64,000 nucleotides of DNA from Candidatus Woesearchaeota archaeon (GTDB lineage: Archaea; Nanobdellota; Nanobdellia; Woesearchaeales; ARS49): the NCBI GenBank assembly GCA_003599055.1, contig QZIM01000012.1, positions 1-64,000 of the forward strand. Direction: 5' to 3'. Shown piece by piece: positions 6,837 through 14,304 of the stretch. The first letter of the stretch is position 1. Each line of letters opens with the position of its first letter. The position numbers and the translations under genes were made by a program. The notes beneath the pieces are model-generated. The model ran no database searches. It was not told where the DNA came from and worked only from the letters and a program-made list of their open reading frames with translations.

Positions 6837-8192
6837 GTGAAAAAGAGGGTTTTTGATGTTGTGGTAATTGGTGCGGGCAGCGGGCTTGAGATTTCGTCGT
6901 ACGCTGCAGAGCAGGGTTTGAATGTTGCCGTAATCGAGCCGGGCCCGTTTGGCGGAACGTGCCTTAACCGCGGCTGTATTCCTTCAAAGATGCTGATTCA
7001 CGCGGCTGATGTTGCGCGAACAGTTCAGGAGGCGGGAAAGTTTGGTGTGAATGCATCGTTTAACGGTGTCGCGTGGAAAAAGCTGGTATCGCGCATTAAC
7101 GCGACAATTGGCCGCGATGCAAGGGGAATTGAGGCGGGAAATCGTTCTTCGAAGAACGTCACGGTATTTAAGGAATACGCGCAGTTTTTGGGGAAAGATT
7201 CTCTTTTGGTGGGAAAAGAAGTCATCCAAGGGAAGCGCATATTCATTTGTGCAGGCTCCCGCCCGTTTGTTCCCAAGATTCCGGGGCTCAAAGAGGTGAA
7301 CTATCTTACCTCGGATGAGGCGTTAAGATTGCCAAAACAGCCAAAGTCAATCATCATTATTGGCGGCGGCTATATTGGGTGTGAGCTTGCTCACTTCTTT
7401 GGTTCGCTCGGGACGAAAGTCACAATTGTTCAGCGCGGGAACCTCTTGATGGGCGCGGAAGATGGCGATATTGCGCGCAAGTTCACGCAGGTATATCGAA
7501 GAAGATTTACTGTTTTATTGAACACTGATGTGCTTGGCGTGCGAAAGCGCGGAAGGGAGATCGCAGTTGATTTAAAGAAAAAAGGAAAAAAAGCCACGAT
7601 TACAGGAGAACAGTTGCTTGTTGCGACCGGCAGGGTTCCGAATTCTGATGTGCTGAACGTGAAGGCAGCAGGAGTAAAGGTGAATGAGCGCGGATTTGTC
7701 GTTGTGGATAAGTATTTGCGGACGAGTGTTCAAAACGTGTGGGCTATCGGCGATATTGCGGGCGTTTTTATGTTCAAGCACAGCGCGAATTTGGAAGCGC
7801 AGTTCGCGGTTCAGAATGCGTTTGGGGAGAAGGTTCCTGTTGATTATGCGGCAATGCCGCATGCGGCATTCACAAACCCGCAGGTGGCAAGTGTTGGTGC
7901 AACTGAGGAAGAGCTTGCGCGCGAGAAGCGCAGATTCGTCAAAAATATTTACGAGTACAAGAATACAGGGTATGGTGCGGCGCTTCGTGAATCAGATGGT
8001 TTTGTGAAAGTGCTTGCTGAGCCAAAAACAGGTGCGATTTTGGGCTGCCACATCCTTGGCCCGCACGCAAGCATACTTATTCACGAGGTGATTGTGGCAA
8101 TGAAAGCAGGTCTTGGTGTTGAGGGCATCAGGCAGGCAGTGCACGTGCATCCTGCATTATCCGAGGTGGTGCAAAGAGCTTTTTGGTTCTAG
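6837..8192 (+). CDS. FAD-dependent pyridine nucleotide-disulfide oxidoreductase
   Basis: 451 aa, dihydrolipoamide dehydrogenase/mercuric reductase family. FAD-binding VVVIGAGSG at residues 8-16; redox-active CLNRGC at 42-47; NAD(P)-binding IIIIGGGYIG near 173; second FAD motif WAIGDIAG near 302; C-terminal interface motif HVHPALSE with the active-site His-Glu. All catalytic parts are present, so it reduces a disulfide or related substrate, but which one is unclear: no lipoyl complex genes are nearby. GTG start at 6837; TTTTAAGAA at 6804-6812 fits a leaderless mRNA. The small gene at 8203 follows after 10 bases. Confidence 0.88.
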   Translation: MKKRVFDVVVIGAGSGLEISSYAAEQGLNVAVIEPGPFGGTCLNRGCIPSKMLIHAADVARTVQEAGKFGVNASFNGVAWKKLVSRINATIGRDARGIEAGNRSSKNVTVFKEYAQFLGKDSLLVGKEVIQGKRIFICAGSRPFVPKIPGLKEVNYLTSDEALRLPKQPKSIIIIGGGYIGCELAHFFGSLGTKVTIVQRGNLLMGAEDGDIARKFTQVYRRRFTVLLNTDVLGVRKRGREIAVDLKKKGKKATITGEQLLVATGRVPNSDVLNVKAAGVKVNERGFVVVDKYLRTSVQNVWAIGDIAGVFMFKHSANLEAQFAVQNAFGEKVPVDYAAMPHAAFTNPQVASVGATEEELAREKRRFVKNIYEYKNTGYGAALRESDGFVKVLAEPKTGAILGCHILGPHASILIHEVIVAMKAGLGVEGIRQAVHVHPALSEVVQRAFWF

Positions 8193-8202
8193 GGGTGAAA
8201 AA

Positions 8203-8487
8203 ATGAAACAGGATTATGGTGAGTTTGACAAAGTTCATCGTGCTGCATCAGCAGTGCTTGTGTCTTTTCGGGCAAGGCCGTTTGAGAGCAGTCCTTTTGT
8301 GAAAGAGGGACTTTTGTATTGGCGGGTTGGCTGGCTTGGGCCGGCGAGCGAGGGGTCGCCGCTTTTTCAGTATGATGGAGTAATCGGAATTGCAGGAGAC
8401 CCTGTTGATGCGGTCGCGCTCAGGTCATTTGCGCAGGGTCTTGAGAAGAAAGTGGAAGAGACGCTAAAGCAGTATTCGGGAGAGTAA
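8203..8487 (+). CDS. Small hypothetical protein
   Basis: 94 aa, soluble, unrecognised. Contains an aromatic central strand (LYWRVGWLGP) and a Glu/Lys-rich C-terminal helix. GGGGTG lies 6-11 bases before ATG 8203 and the gene starts 10 bases after the disulfide reductase, so it is probably the second gene of that operon and could assist it, though nothing in its sequence says how. The frame is open further upstream but the ribosome site fixes this start. Confidence 0.7.
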   Translation: MKQDYGEFDKVHRAASAVLVSFRARPFESSPFVKEGLLYWRVGWLGPASEGSPLFQYDGVIGIAGDPVDAVALRSFAQGLEKKVEETLKQYSGE

Positions 8488-8540
8488 GCTTTTTATACAG
8501 ATTCCGCGTAATTTGCAGTATCAAAGGGGGTGTTTAACCT

Positions 8541-8852
8541 ATGGAAATGATTGGAAGATTGGCCTTTTTGGCAGGACTGGTAATTTCGGTTGCAGCAGGT
8601 TGGCTTGCACTCGGGACGACCGGAGCGCTTGTGCTTTTGGTCTTGGGTCTTGTTGTCGGGTTACTGAATGTGTCCGGCAAGGAGACCGGCCGCTTTTTGG
8701 TGGCGACAATCGTATTGATTGTGGCAGGCCTTGCGCTGCGTGAAGCGTTTGGTGAGACTGTTGCGCGCATTTTGACCGCGTACATCTCGTTCACGAGCGC
8801 GGCAGGCCTGGTTGTTGCAATCAAGGAAGTGTACAGCATCCAGCGTGATTGA
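8541..8852 (+). CDS. Small integral membrane protein
   Basis: 103 aa with three or four predicted membrane helices: about residues 5-38 (one or two), 47-68 and 75-95. The very short Gly/Ala/Leu-rich helices and lack of charged residues recall the small membrane proteins common in DPANN genomes. Promoter CTTTTTATA at 8489-8498; leader with AAGGGGGTG before ATG 8541. Followed by a strong T-rich terminator. Function unknown. Confidence 0.7.
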   Translation: MEMIGRLAFLAGLVISVAAGWLALGTTGALVLLVLGLVVGLLNVSGKETGRFLVATIVLIVAGLALREAFGETVARILTAYISFTSAAGLVVAIKEVYSIQRD

Positions 8853-8877
8853 ATTTTTCATTTTTTCTTTTTTTTTT
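8853..8877 (+). terminator. Oligo-T terminator
   Basis: ATTTTTCATTTTTTC followed by a run of ten T bases, immediately after the stop of the membrane protein gene. Confidence 0.65.
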
Positions 8878-8901
8878 GAATTTTTTTAAAAAAGAGCGCA
8901 A

Positions 8902-9435
8902 ATGATGAATCGTGTGTTTAAAATTGGTGACGTTTCAGGGGAGAATCGCATTTATCAGTGTTCTCGCTGCGGGAATTTGCACGCATTTTTGCAGGGGGAG
9001 GTTTTTTCCGCGTGCGCGGTGTGCGCGGGGAAAAAGCAGGAGTGGAAGCCAAAGAAAGAGCTGATTATCCGTACAAGGAACGTTGCTGCGGAAATTGAGC
9101 GAAGAAAGACTGCATTGGACAAGTTCTCCGACTGGCTGGTTTCCTCTTTTGGAACACCGTGGTTTTTGGTGTTTCATATTGTTTGGTTCGGGTTGTGGGT
9201 TATTGTGAATATGGGCTGGACGTCTTTTCCTGTCTTTGATGAGAATTGGGAACACTTGACGATGATTGTGTCGCTTGAGGCGATTTTTCTTGCAATTTTC
9301 ATCCTTATCAGCCAGAATCGTGCAGGTGAGACAAGTGAGCTTCGCTCCGAACTTGACTATCAGACTGATTTGAAAGCGGAAAAGAGGAGTGAGGAGATTT
9401 TGGCGCTTTTGCAGGCGCACGTGAAGCGGAAGTAA
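8902..9435 (+). CDS. DUF1003 membrane protein with N-terminal zinc ribbon
   Basis: 177 aa. Residues 19-41 hold CSRC...CAVC, a zinc ribbon. Residues 68-130 contain two membrane helices separated by a short loop (GTPWFLVFHIVWFGLW and EAIFLAIFILIS) and end with the DUF1003 signature SQNRAGETSELRSELDYQ followed by a charged helix. DUF1003 proteins are widespread small membrane proteins of unknown role. ATG 8902 or 8905 are both possible; the TTTTTTTAAAAAAG box (8881-8893) lies close upstream. Confidence 0.85.
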   Translation: MMNRVFKIGDVSGENRIYQCSRCGNLHAFLQGEVFSACAVCAGKKQEWKPKKELIIRTRNVAAEIERRKTALDKFSDWLVSSFGTPWFLVFHIVWFGLWVIVNMGWTSFPVFDENWEHLTMIVSLEAIFLAIFILISQNRAGETSELRSELDYQTDLKAEKRSEEILALLQAHVKRK

Positions 9436-9468
9436 GCTTTTTATAGGATGTTGTTCTTTTTGAGTGGT

Positions 9469-9840
9469 ATGAGATGGCTTGTGCTGTGTATGTTTCTTTT
9501 GGCTGCGTGTTCTGCGCAGGAGCAATTGCCGGTTGTTGCAACGGAAACGGTTGTTGTGGCAGGCGGCTGTGACGGTGCCCGCGGCCCGTCTGAATCGTGC
9601 GCAACCGATTGTGATTGCGCACGTCCCCTTTCTTGCCTGAACGGCGCCTGCAGGGCAACGAAGCTGCAGGAAGGCGATTTGTGTTCTGAAAATGCGCAAT
9701 GCGCGAGCAGGTATTGCACTGAGTCAGGCAGGTGCGGCGGTCCGGACGGCCCGAATTTGAGTTATTCGTGTGAAAAAGAGTGTAAGGACAGGTGGACGGG
9801 TGAGCCGCTTCCGTGCCATACGGTGTGCAGGGAAAGATAA
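9469..9840 (+). CDS. Cysteine-rich lipoprotein
   Basis: 123 aa. Signal peptide with lipobox LAAC at residues 13-16, then a short linker and about 14 cysteines in a pattern of closely spaced pairs (CDCARPLSC, CSENAQCASRYC, CEKECKD, CHTVC), suggesting a disulfide-stabilised extracellular domain. No enzyme motif. ATG 9469 is chosen because it begins the signal peptide and lies about 28 bases after CTTTTTATAGG (9437-9447). Confidence 0.8.
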   Translation: MRWLVLCMFLLAACSAQEQLPVVATETVVVAGGCDGARGPSESCATDCDCARPLSCLNGACRATKLQEGDLCSENAQCASRYCTESGRCGGPDGPNLSYSCEKECKDRWTGEPLPCHTVCRER

Positions 9841-9846
9841 GCTGCG

Positions 9847-10032
9847 TTAAAGCCGCACAAGCGTGTCTTTTGTGAATCGAAAACTCGCAAGCCCCATCAT
9901 TCCGCCCGTTGTTTTGAATTCAACGTGGACTTTGTCGCCCTGTACGTTGACGTGGTTGAGATAAACGGTTTCTCCGTATTGTTTTTCAAGCGCTTTGATA
10001 ACACGTTTTTCAAGGTCTTTTGATTCGGTCAC
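9847..10032 (-). CDS. Small hypothetical protein
   Basis: 61 aa with a Lys/Glu helix (residues 3-19) followed by three predicted beta strands. GTG start; GGCTTAAATCC at 10057-10067 (read leftward) is about 30 bases upstream, supporting a leaderless transcript despite the tiny size. Ends 6 bases from the lipoprotein gene, tail to tail. Not recognised. Confidence 0.6.
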   Translation of the reverse strand: MTESKDLEKRVIKALEKQYGETVYLNHVNVQGDKVHVEFKTTGGMMGLASFRFTKDTLVRL

Positions 10033-10179
10033 AAGAAAGCAAGAACGGCAGAAGGATTTAAGCCTGTCGGGATGCCTGAACGGTAAGCTTTTTAAACACT
10101 CTGCGTTCTGTCGGGATTGCCCGCGTCACCTGTCCGTGCCGAGCGTGCGGTTGCGTGACGACTCCGGGCCATCATATTC

Positions 10180-10254
10180 GCCGATGTAGTATAGTCCGGT
10201 CAAGTATTCGGCCCTCTCGCGGCTGAGACCCGGGTTCAAATCCCGGCGTCGGCA
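10180..10254 (+). tRNA. tRNA-Glu (CTC)
   Basis: 75 bases: acceptor GCCGATG/CGTCGGC, discriminator A, anticodon arm CGGCC-CTCTCGC-GGCTG with anticodon CTC, T arm CCGGG-TTCAAAT-CCCGG. The sequence around the D loop (TAGTATAGTCCGG) is typical of archaeal tRNA-Glu. No intron. The nearest TATA (GCTTTTTAAAC, 10087-10097) would give a leader of about 60 bases. Confidence 0.93.
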
Positions 10255-10262
10255 TACCTGCG

Positions 10263-10293
10263 GGAGCAGCGCTCCTGCGCCTTTTTCTTTTTC
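10263..10293 (+). terminator. Hairpin plus oligo-T after tRNA-Glu
   Basis: GGAG-CAGC-GCTCC hairpin followed by CTTTTTCTTTTTC, 9 bases after the tRNA 3' end. Confidence 0.6.
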
Positions 10294-10385
10294 TGGATTT
10301 GAACCCTTGGGTTCATTTCAGACTGAGCGCAGCGAAGGATGAAAACTCGAAAACCGCAGGTTTTCGTGCAATCCCGGCGTCGGCA
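10294..10385 (+). repeat. Hairpin element ending in a tRNA-Glu 3'-end copy
   Basis: Ends with AATCCCGGCGTCGGCAT (10370-10386), a copy of the last bases of tRNA-Glu displaced by 131 bases. Before it lie AAGGATGAAAAC, the hairpin CGAAAACC-GCA-GGTTTTCG (10348-10366) and TGCAATCC. This is the same arrangement as at the two tRNA-Ser loci and tRNA-Lys. It also contains GGATTTGAACCC (10303-10314), an inverted T-arm-like sequence. Confidence 0.75.
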
Positions 10386-10444
10386 TTTAACTTCAAGTGT
10401 AACGCCCGGCCCCGGCATTTATCTTTCTGTTCAATGCCTACTTT

Positions 10445-10465
10445 TGTAGCACTAAAAGTGCTACA
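10445..10465. repeat. Perfect 9-bp inverted repeat
   Basis: TGTAGCACT-AAA-AGTGCTACA near the left end of the island. It could be an RNA hairpin, an operator or a terminus for recombination; nothing in the sequence decides. Confidence 0.6.
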
Positions 10466-10574
10466 GGGCAATGGTTTTGGGAGTACCATTCAGAGCCACA
10501 AACCCTAATTATTACTATCAAAAAGTGACTATAAGGCAGAAAACTTTAAAAACCACGAAACGCATATACAGCGG

Positions 10575-10814
10575 ATGGCAGAAACATACATCGATTCAAA
10601 CGGGTATCGAAGGTTTACCAACTCTGGCAAACTCGTTTCACGCTGGGCAGCGGCAAAGAAAATAGGTAGGCCGCTGCGCTCACAAGAAGTGGTCCATCAC
10701 GGATTCGGTGGGAAACTCGACAATAGGCCTGACAATCTATGGGTGTTCAAGAACAACCAAGAGCACCTCAGGAAAAAGCACCGAAGCTTATTTAGCCGGA
10801 TTTTCGGCAGGTGA
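10575..10814 (+). CDS. HNH-type endonuclease-like protein
   Basis: 79 aa. EVVHHGFGGKLDNRPDNLWV followed by an H about 8 residues on gives the His-His...Asn...Asn...His spacing of small HNH nucleases of phages and mobile introns. An N-terminal YIDSNGYRRF strand pair and RWAAAKKIGRPL basic segment could contact DNA. Leaderless start supported by CTTTAAAAACC (10544-10554). It is first in the island. Whether it cuts DNA or is a decayed copy is unclear; the motif residues look complete. Confidence 0.75.
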   Translation: MAETYIDSNGYRRFTNSGKLVSRWAAAKKIGRPLRSQEVVHHGFGGKLDNRPDNLWVFKNNQEHLRKKHRSLFSRIFGR

Positions 10815-10823
10815 GAGAAATTT

Positions 10824-11342
10824 ATGCGAATCAGAAAATGCGTAGCTTGCAAGAAAGAATTGGACGAGCTTGAAGGATGCACGCTGCCTGTTGAAATGCC
10901 TGCCACCCCTTCATTCAACATGCCATCTGGCGGAGTGGAACTTTATTGTGAGTCCTGCTATGCTGACGTAATTGGTGAAACAGCTCTCAAAGAAGAGAGA
11001 ACTCGCGCTAAACTTAACCCCAAATCCATATCTCCGCTGGAAAAGTTAAGGAATCAAAACAAAGCTGCCAGTTATATCAGCCACGTAAGGACAGGAGATA
11101 ACGTTACGATCATAGGCTTCGTGGTTTCGACGATTTTTCACAAGGACTTCCCTGATCGGAAATTAAAAATGGCTTCTTGCGATGTGGAAGATGAAACCGC
11201 CAAGATAAAGCTGATTTTATGGAATGATATGGTGAACGCGGTGGAAACTGGCAAGTCATATCGCATAGAAGGTTTCGTACAAGAATACGATGGCAAAAAG
11301 CAAATAACTCGTGGTTATAAGGGAAAAATTCAAGAAATCTGA
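10824..11342 (+). CDS. OB-fold nucleic-acid-binding protein with N-terminal zinc motif
   Basis: 172 aa. CVACKKELDELEGC...CESC (residues 7-42) is a likely zinc site. Residues 83-170 form an OB fold of the RPA/aspartyl-tRNA-synthetase anticodon-binding kind: DNVTIIGFV, VEDETAKIKLILWN, KSYRIEGFV and DGKKQITRG are its strands. The role may be single-stranded DNA binding for the island. Starts 10 bases after the HNH gene and is probably co-transcribed. Confidence 0.7.
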   Translation: MRIRKCVACKKELDELEGCTLPVEMPATPSFNMPSGGVELYCESCYADVIGETALKEERTRAKLNPKSISPLEKLRNQNKAASYISHVRTGDNVTIIGFVVSTIFHKDFPDRKLKMASCDVEDETAKIKLILWNDMVNAVETGKSYRIEGFVQEYDGKKQITRGYKGKIQEI

Positions 11343-11392
11343 GTATAAACAAGCAAGCAAAATTTATCTACTCCAAAACCATAATTGTCCCC

Positions 11393-11506
11393 ATGAAAAA
11401 ATCACCTCAAAAGCGAGAACAAGTGATTTCCAAGATAGTTGAACTTCAAAAAGATCCTGAATTCATTGAGCAAATTAAGCGATTCATTCGTGCCACAACC
11501 CGGTGA
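11393..11506 (+). CDS. 37-residue basic small protein
   Basis: Frame MKKSPQKREQVISKIVELQ..., one amphipathic Lys/Glu helix ending IRRFIRAT-like basic residues (RFIRATTR). AAATTTATC at 11361-11369 lies about 28 bases before the ATG, matching the leaderless pattern of real genes here, which is the main support for it. Function unknown; a DNA-binding accessory of the island is possible. Confidence 0.5.
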   Translation: MKKSPQKREQVISKIVELQKDPEFIEQIKRFIRATTR

Positions 11507-11533
11507 TTTCCGCAACATTTATATATTAACACC

Positions 11534-11543
11534 GTATTAATAC
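11534..11543. promoter_or_regulatory. Palindromic operator candidate before the toxin-antitoxin genes
   Basis: GTATTAATAC, a perfect 10-bp palindrome, lies 18 bases before the antitoxin start, just after a TATA-like ATATATTAAC (11521-11530). Antitoxins usually repress their own operon through such sites. Confidence 0.5.
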
Positions 11544-11560
11544 GCACTTAGGTGATATTA

Positions 11561-11806
11561 ATGGTCCAAGCACTCATCGACATTTCAGAGCATTCGAACA
11601 GGATATTGAATATTTTGAAAGCTAAGTATGATTTGAAAGATAAGTCTGCTGCGATTAACTTGATGGCGGAGCAGTATGAAGAAGAGCTTCTTGAGCCTGA
11701 ATTGCGGCCTGAATACATACAGAAAATAGAGCGGATCCGGAAGACTTCCGCGTCTCGGACCTTCAAGGATATAAAGGAGTTACGCAGACATTTAGAGAAT
11801 GCGTGA
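11561..11806 (+). CDS. Antitoxin, archaeal DUF2683-like
   Basis: 81 aa. The pattern ALIDISEHSNRILNILKAKY, then LKDKSAAINLM, then LEPELRPEYIQKIERI is that of the short archaeal antitoxins paired with RelE/ParE toxins: an N-terminal strand-helix-helix DNA-binding part and a toxin-binding tail. AGGTGAT is 5-11 bases before ATG 11561, so the in-frame GTG 9 bases upstream is rejected. The toxin gene overlaps its last 8 bases. Confidence 0.85.
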   Translation: MVQALIDISEHSNRILNILKAKYDLKDKSAAINLMAEQYEEELLEPELRPEYIQKIERIRKTSASRTFKDIKELRRHLENA

Positions 11807-12068
11807 ATTTTCAGTAACTGACGACCTTCAGAAGATTCTCGTAAAAACCGAGAAGAAGGATAAGGTTCTTTATCTTTCGGTGATGAAGAAGATAGAGGAG
11901 ATAGTCTGCTGCGAGGATATTGACCACTACAAGAATCTTCGGGCGCCGATGCAGGAATTGAAACGCGTTCACGTTGGCTCTTTTGTGCTTGTCTTCGCCT
12001 ACGACAGACAGAAACACAAGGTCGAATTCATTGATTTTGACCACCACGACAAAATCTACGCGCACTGA
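11799..12068 (+). CDS. RelE/ParE-family toxin
   Basis: 89 aa. Matches the RelE/ParE fold: helical first half, then YKNLRAPMQELKRVHVG, SFVLVFAYD and VEFIDFDHHDKIY. These are the core strands, with a conserved Arg and a C-terminal His/Asp cluster. RelE toxins cleave mRNA on the ribosome; ParE types block gyrase; the DHHDKIY ending favours the RelE-like archaeal group. It overlaps the antitoxin by 8 bases, the usual coupled arrangement. Confidence 0.88.
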   Translation: MREFSVTDDLQKILVKTEKKDKVLYLSVMKKIEEIVCCEDIDHYKNLRAPMQELKRVHVGSFVLVFAYDRQKHKVEFIDFDHHDKIYAH

Positions 12069-12189
12069 TTTTGTACCCACATTGTCGCTACACGGTACTC
12101 GACAAAAATTTTATAGTTTCGTCATTTCATGACTTTTAAAATTTTGTGCTGGCAGAAAATGCCTGTAGGCACTGAACAGAGCTTTATAT

Positions 12190-12236
12190 GCCAAAGTTGA
12201 GCATTCACCCGCGGGTGGACCGCCCGGCCCCGGCAT
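12190..12236 (+). pseudogene. Degraded tRNA-like 3' remnant at right edge of island
   Basis: GAGCATTCACCC...CCCGGCCCCGGCA resembles the D-arm-to-acceptor run of a tRNA-Glu (compare AAGTATTCGGCC and CCCGGCGTCGGCA in the intact gene) but has no T loop and no matching 5' acceptor strand. Probably the far boundary copy left by integration. Confidence 0.35.
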
Positions 12237-12251
12237 CTTCTTTCAAAGAAA

Positions 12252-12719
12252 TCAAACTCCTTCTTCACACACCAAATCAAGCCATACTTCGCGTTGTTCA
12301 AATTCGCCAAATAACTCTTTCAGGTTGACCGTCGTGCAGTACAGCAATTTTGCTTTTTGCGGTTCGGTTTCGTCGTAGATTCCCCAGTGGAGTTCAAGGT
12401 CTTTGTCCCAGAGGTTCAGCGTGGTGTATTGGGTAAAGAGCGTAATCGAGTATTTTATCGGAAGCGTCCCGCCGCTGCCTACAATCTTCCCGTCATAAAG
12501 TGCGACTATGCGGTACGTCGGATGTTTGACGCCGAGTACGCGGTCGTCTTCGCGGTAGAGCGGGCTTCCGTCGGGTGCGCGAATGTCTCCCTGAAGATGT
12601 ATTGGCGGCTGGAAGGTGTCTGATGTTGGGCCGACGGAATAGATGAATGCGGGAGTGACGAGAGAGGCAAGTGCTGCAATGGAAACAATACTGACAACAA
12701 AAAGCACCGTCTTTTCCAT
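12252..12719 (-). CDS. Membrane-anchored extracytoplasmic protein
   Basis: 155 aa. One N-terminal helix (residues 3-25) acts as signal or anchor; the rest is beta-rich (repeated patterns such as YRIVALYDGKIVG) with no known motif. ATG 12719 is chosen because it starts the hydrophobic segment and TTAAAAC (12742-12749, leftward) is about 27 bases upstream; the longer frame would place unrelated residues before the signal. The other end lies 16 bases from the island boundary. Confidence 0.75.
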   Translation of the reverse strand: MEKTVLFVVSIVSIAALASLVTPAFIYSVGPTSDTFQPPIHLQGDIRAPDGSPLYREDDRVLGVKHPTYRIVALYDGKIVGSGGTLPIKYSITLFTQYTTLNLWDKDLELHWGIYDETEPQKAKLLYCTTVNLKELFGEFEQREVWLDLVCEEGV

Positions 12720-12790
12720 AGAGTGCGCGTGATTCTTGGCTGTTTTAATGCTTTCCAAAGAACTGCAGCAGGCGATGCTTTTTTGTGCAG

Positions 12791-13171
12791 TTATCTCACG
12801 TGCAACATACAAGCGTTCTCGATGCCTTCGTATTTTTGCCGCGTGTAGTCTCCGACTGCGGAAAGGATTGGTTGCGGGAGGGTAAAAAGTGCTTCTGCCC
12901 CGCCGAGTGCTTCAAACAGGGATGCATATGCCCTGTCTCTTTGGAGGCGCATTTTGACGAGCGGGTTCACGACTGCGTAGCCGTCTTTTGTTTCGCGTGC
13001 GGTTGTAAGGGCTGTTTCGCCCATTTCGTGGAGTTTGGCAAGTTCGGAAACGAACTTGTCAAGTCCGTTTCCTAATGTTTCTGCGGCGGTTGTTCTTCCG
13101 ATTCCGCGTGAGCCAAGGTATGCAAGGAAGCGTTCGCGTTCTGCGTTGATGTGTTGTTGGTTGGGTTCCAT
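12791..13171 (-). CDS. Hypothetical helical protein
   Basis: 126 aa, predicted almost all alpha helix, no membrane segment and no family recognised. Contains GSRGIGRTTAAETLGNG (residues 20-36), which superficially recalls helix-hairpin-helix turns. A TATA box at 13190-13201 shared with the divergent phosphoesterase gene gives a leaderless start. Confidence 0.7.
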   Translation of the reverse strand: MEPNQQHINAERERFLAYLGSRGIGRTTAAETLGNGLDKFVSELAKLHEMGETALTTARETKDGYAVVNPLVKMRLQRDRAYASLFEALGGAEALFTLPQPILSAVGDYTRQKYEGIENACMLHVR

Positions 13172-13187
13172 ATTGTGCGCGGAGCAG

Positions 13188-13201
13188 GGGTAATTTAAAA
13201 A
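13188..13201. promoter_or_regulatory. Shared divergent TATA box
   Basis: GTAATTTAAAAAGC reads as a TATA box in both directions, about 24 bases from the gene starting at 13171 and 24-33 bases from the rightward starts at 13219 or 13228. Confidence 0.65.
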
Positions 13202-13218
13202 GCTGACGGGGCATACCG

Positions 13219-14304
13219 GTGAATACGATGAAGCACATTCTTGTTTTTGGCGATATTGAGATGGGTGCGGGTACGGTAACGGATGACTTCATTAGTGATA
13301 CGGCCTTTTGCAGGGTCATCGATTCTTGGGCGAGGAGAAAAGGCGCGGTTGATTTGGTGCTGAATGGGGATACGTTCGATTTTTTGAAGGTAAATGACGG
13401 GGAGTATTCAAGCCGTATTACGGAGAAGATATCGCTAAGGCGTCTTGGGATGATTGAGCGGGCGCACGCATCTGTTTTTGAGAGCTTGAAGCGTTTTGCG
13501 GAAAAGAGAGGGAAGCGAATCGTGTTTATTATCGGCAATCACGACCAGGACTTGTTGTTTCCGAAAGTTCAAAGGCGGCTCAGGAGCAGGCTTGGCAGGG
13601 TGGTTTTTGCGGAGATGTATAAGTTGGGAGGGGTGCGTATCGAGCACGGCCATCATCACGATTTTTTGAATCGTTGGGAGCGGCCGTTCCGAATGCACGC
13701 AGGTGAGCGCGTGCTTAATGTTCCGTTTGGGAGCGCGGGAGTTCTTACGTCATATGTGAGGCTCAAGGAAGAGCATCCGTTTCTTGAGCGGATTCACACG
13801 CATCACGCGCTTTTTCAGTGGTATCCGAAGATGGTGCGCAAGCTGCAGATGAAGGGTTTTTGGCACGTCTCGCAGGTTTTGCGGGCAAAACTGTTTGATT
13901 CCACTCATCCGATTACGCATTTGCCGCGGGGTATTTTTAAGGAGTTGTACAAGCGTTGGCAGGAGAGTGATTGGAATGTTCCTGATATTTCAAGGTATGT
14001 GCGTTCCGCGGAATCTGCGCGAATTTATGTGCTCGGCCACCGGCACAAGTTCCGTGTTCGGGAGGGAAAAACAACCGTCATCTTGCCGGATACGTGGCGG
14101 GACGAGTACGTGTTGGATGGGCGAACGGGCAGGCTGTATCCGAAGGCGAAAAGGTATGTGCACATCATTGTCAAGGGACGGAAGCATTTTTGGAAGGTGG
14201 TGACCGTTCCGGTAAAAAGGAGCGTGTGGAGTTTTAAGGACGTGTTAAAGGATGAGCAAAAGTATCTTGGGCTTGCGGCAAAGGAGGAAAAAAGAGCGGG
14301 CTAA
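13219..14304 (+). CDS. Calcineurin-like metallophosphoesterase
   Basis: 361 aa, larger than the LpxH-type enzymes it most resembles. Metal-binding blocks in order: FGDIEMGAG (residues 10-18), LNGDTFDF near 46, IGNHDQD near 107, EHGHHHD near 140 and GHRHK near 273. The first block normally reads GDxHxG; His is Glu here. The substrate is unknown; archaeal relatives act on phosphodiesters and pyrophosphates. Start is GTG 13219 by TATA distance; ATG 13228, preceded by CCGGTGA, is an equally good candidate. It ends tail to tail with the DEAD-box gene, overlapping 4 bases. Confidence 0.85.
   Translation: MNTMKHILVFGDIEMGAGTVTDDFISDTAFCRVIDSWARRKGAVDLVLNGDTFDFLKVNDGEYSSRITEKISLRRLGMIERAHASVFESLKRFAEKRGKRIVFIIGNHDQDLLFPKVQRRLRSRLGRVVFAEMYKLGGVRIEHGHHHDFLNRWERPFRMHAGERVLNVPFGSAGVLTSYVRLKEEHPFLERIHTHHALFQWYPKMVRKLQMKGFWHVSQVLRAKLFDSTHPITHLPRGIFKELYKRWQESDWNVPDISRYVRSAESARIYVLGHRHKFRVREGKTTVILPDTWRDEYVLDGRTGRLYPKAKRYVHIIVKGRKHFWKVVTVPVKRSVWSFKDVLKDEQKYLGLAAKEEKRAG

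Larger units (their letters stand above)
10386..12236 (+). mobile_element. Small tRNA-Glu-associated island with direct repeats
   Basis: The 16-base sequence CGCCCGGCCCCGGCAT occurs at 10403-10418 and 12221-12236 and resembles a diverged tRNA-Glu 3' end (CCCGGCGTCGGCAT). Between the copies lie an HNH protein, an OB-fold protein, a 37-residue gene and a toxin-antitoxin pair, all on the plus strand and visibly richer in A and T than the flanks. No integrase is present, so it would be a remnant or a passively mobilised element. Confidence 0.55.

Noticed and set aside
12190-12236. Functional tRNA at the right edge of the island
   Set aside because: No T loop and no 5' acceptor partner; recorded only as a remnant.
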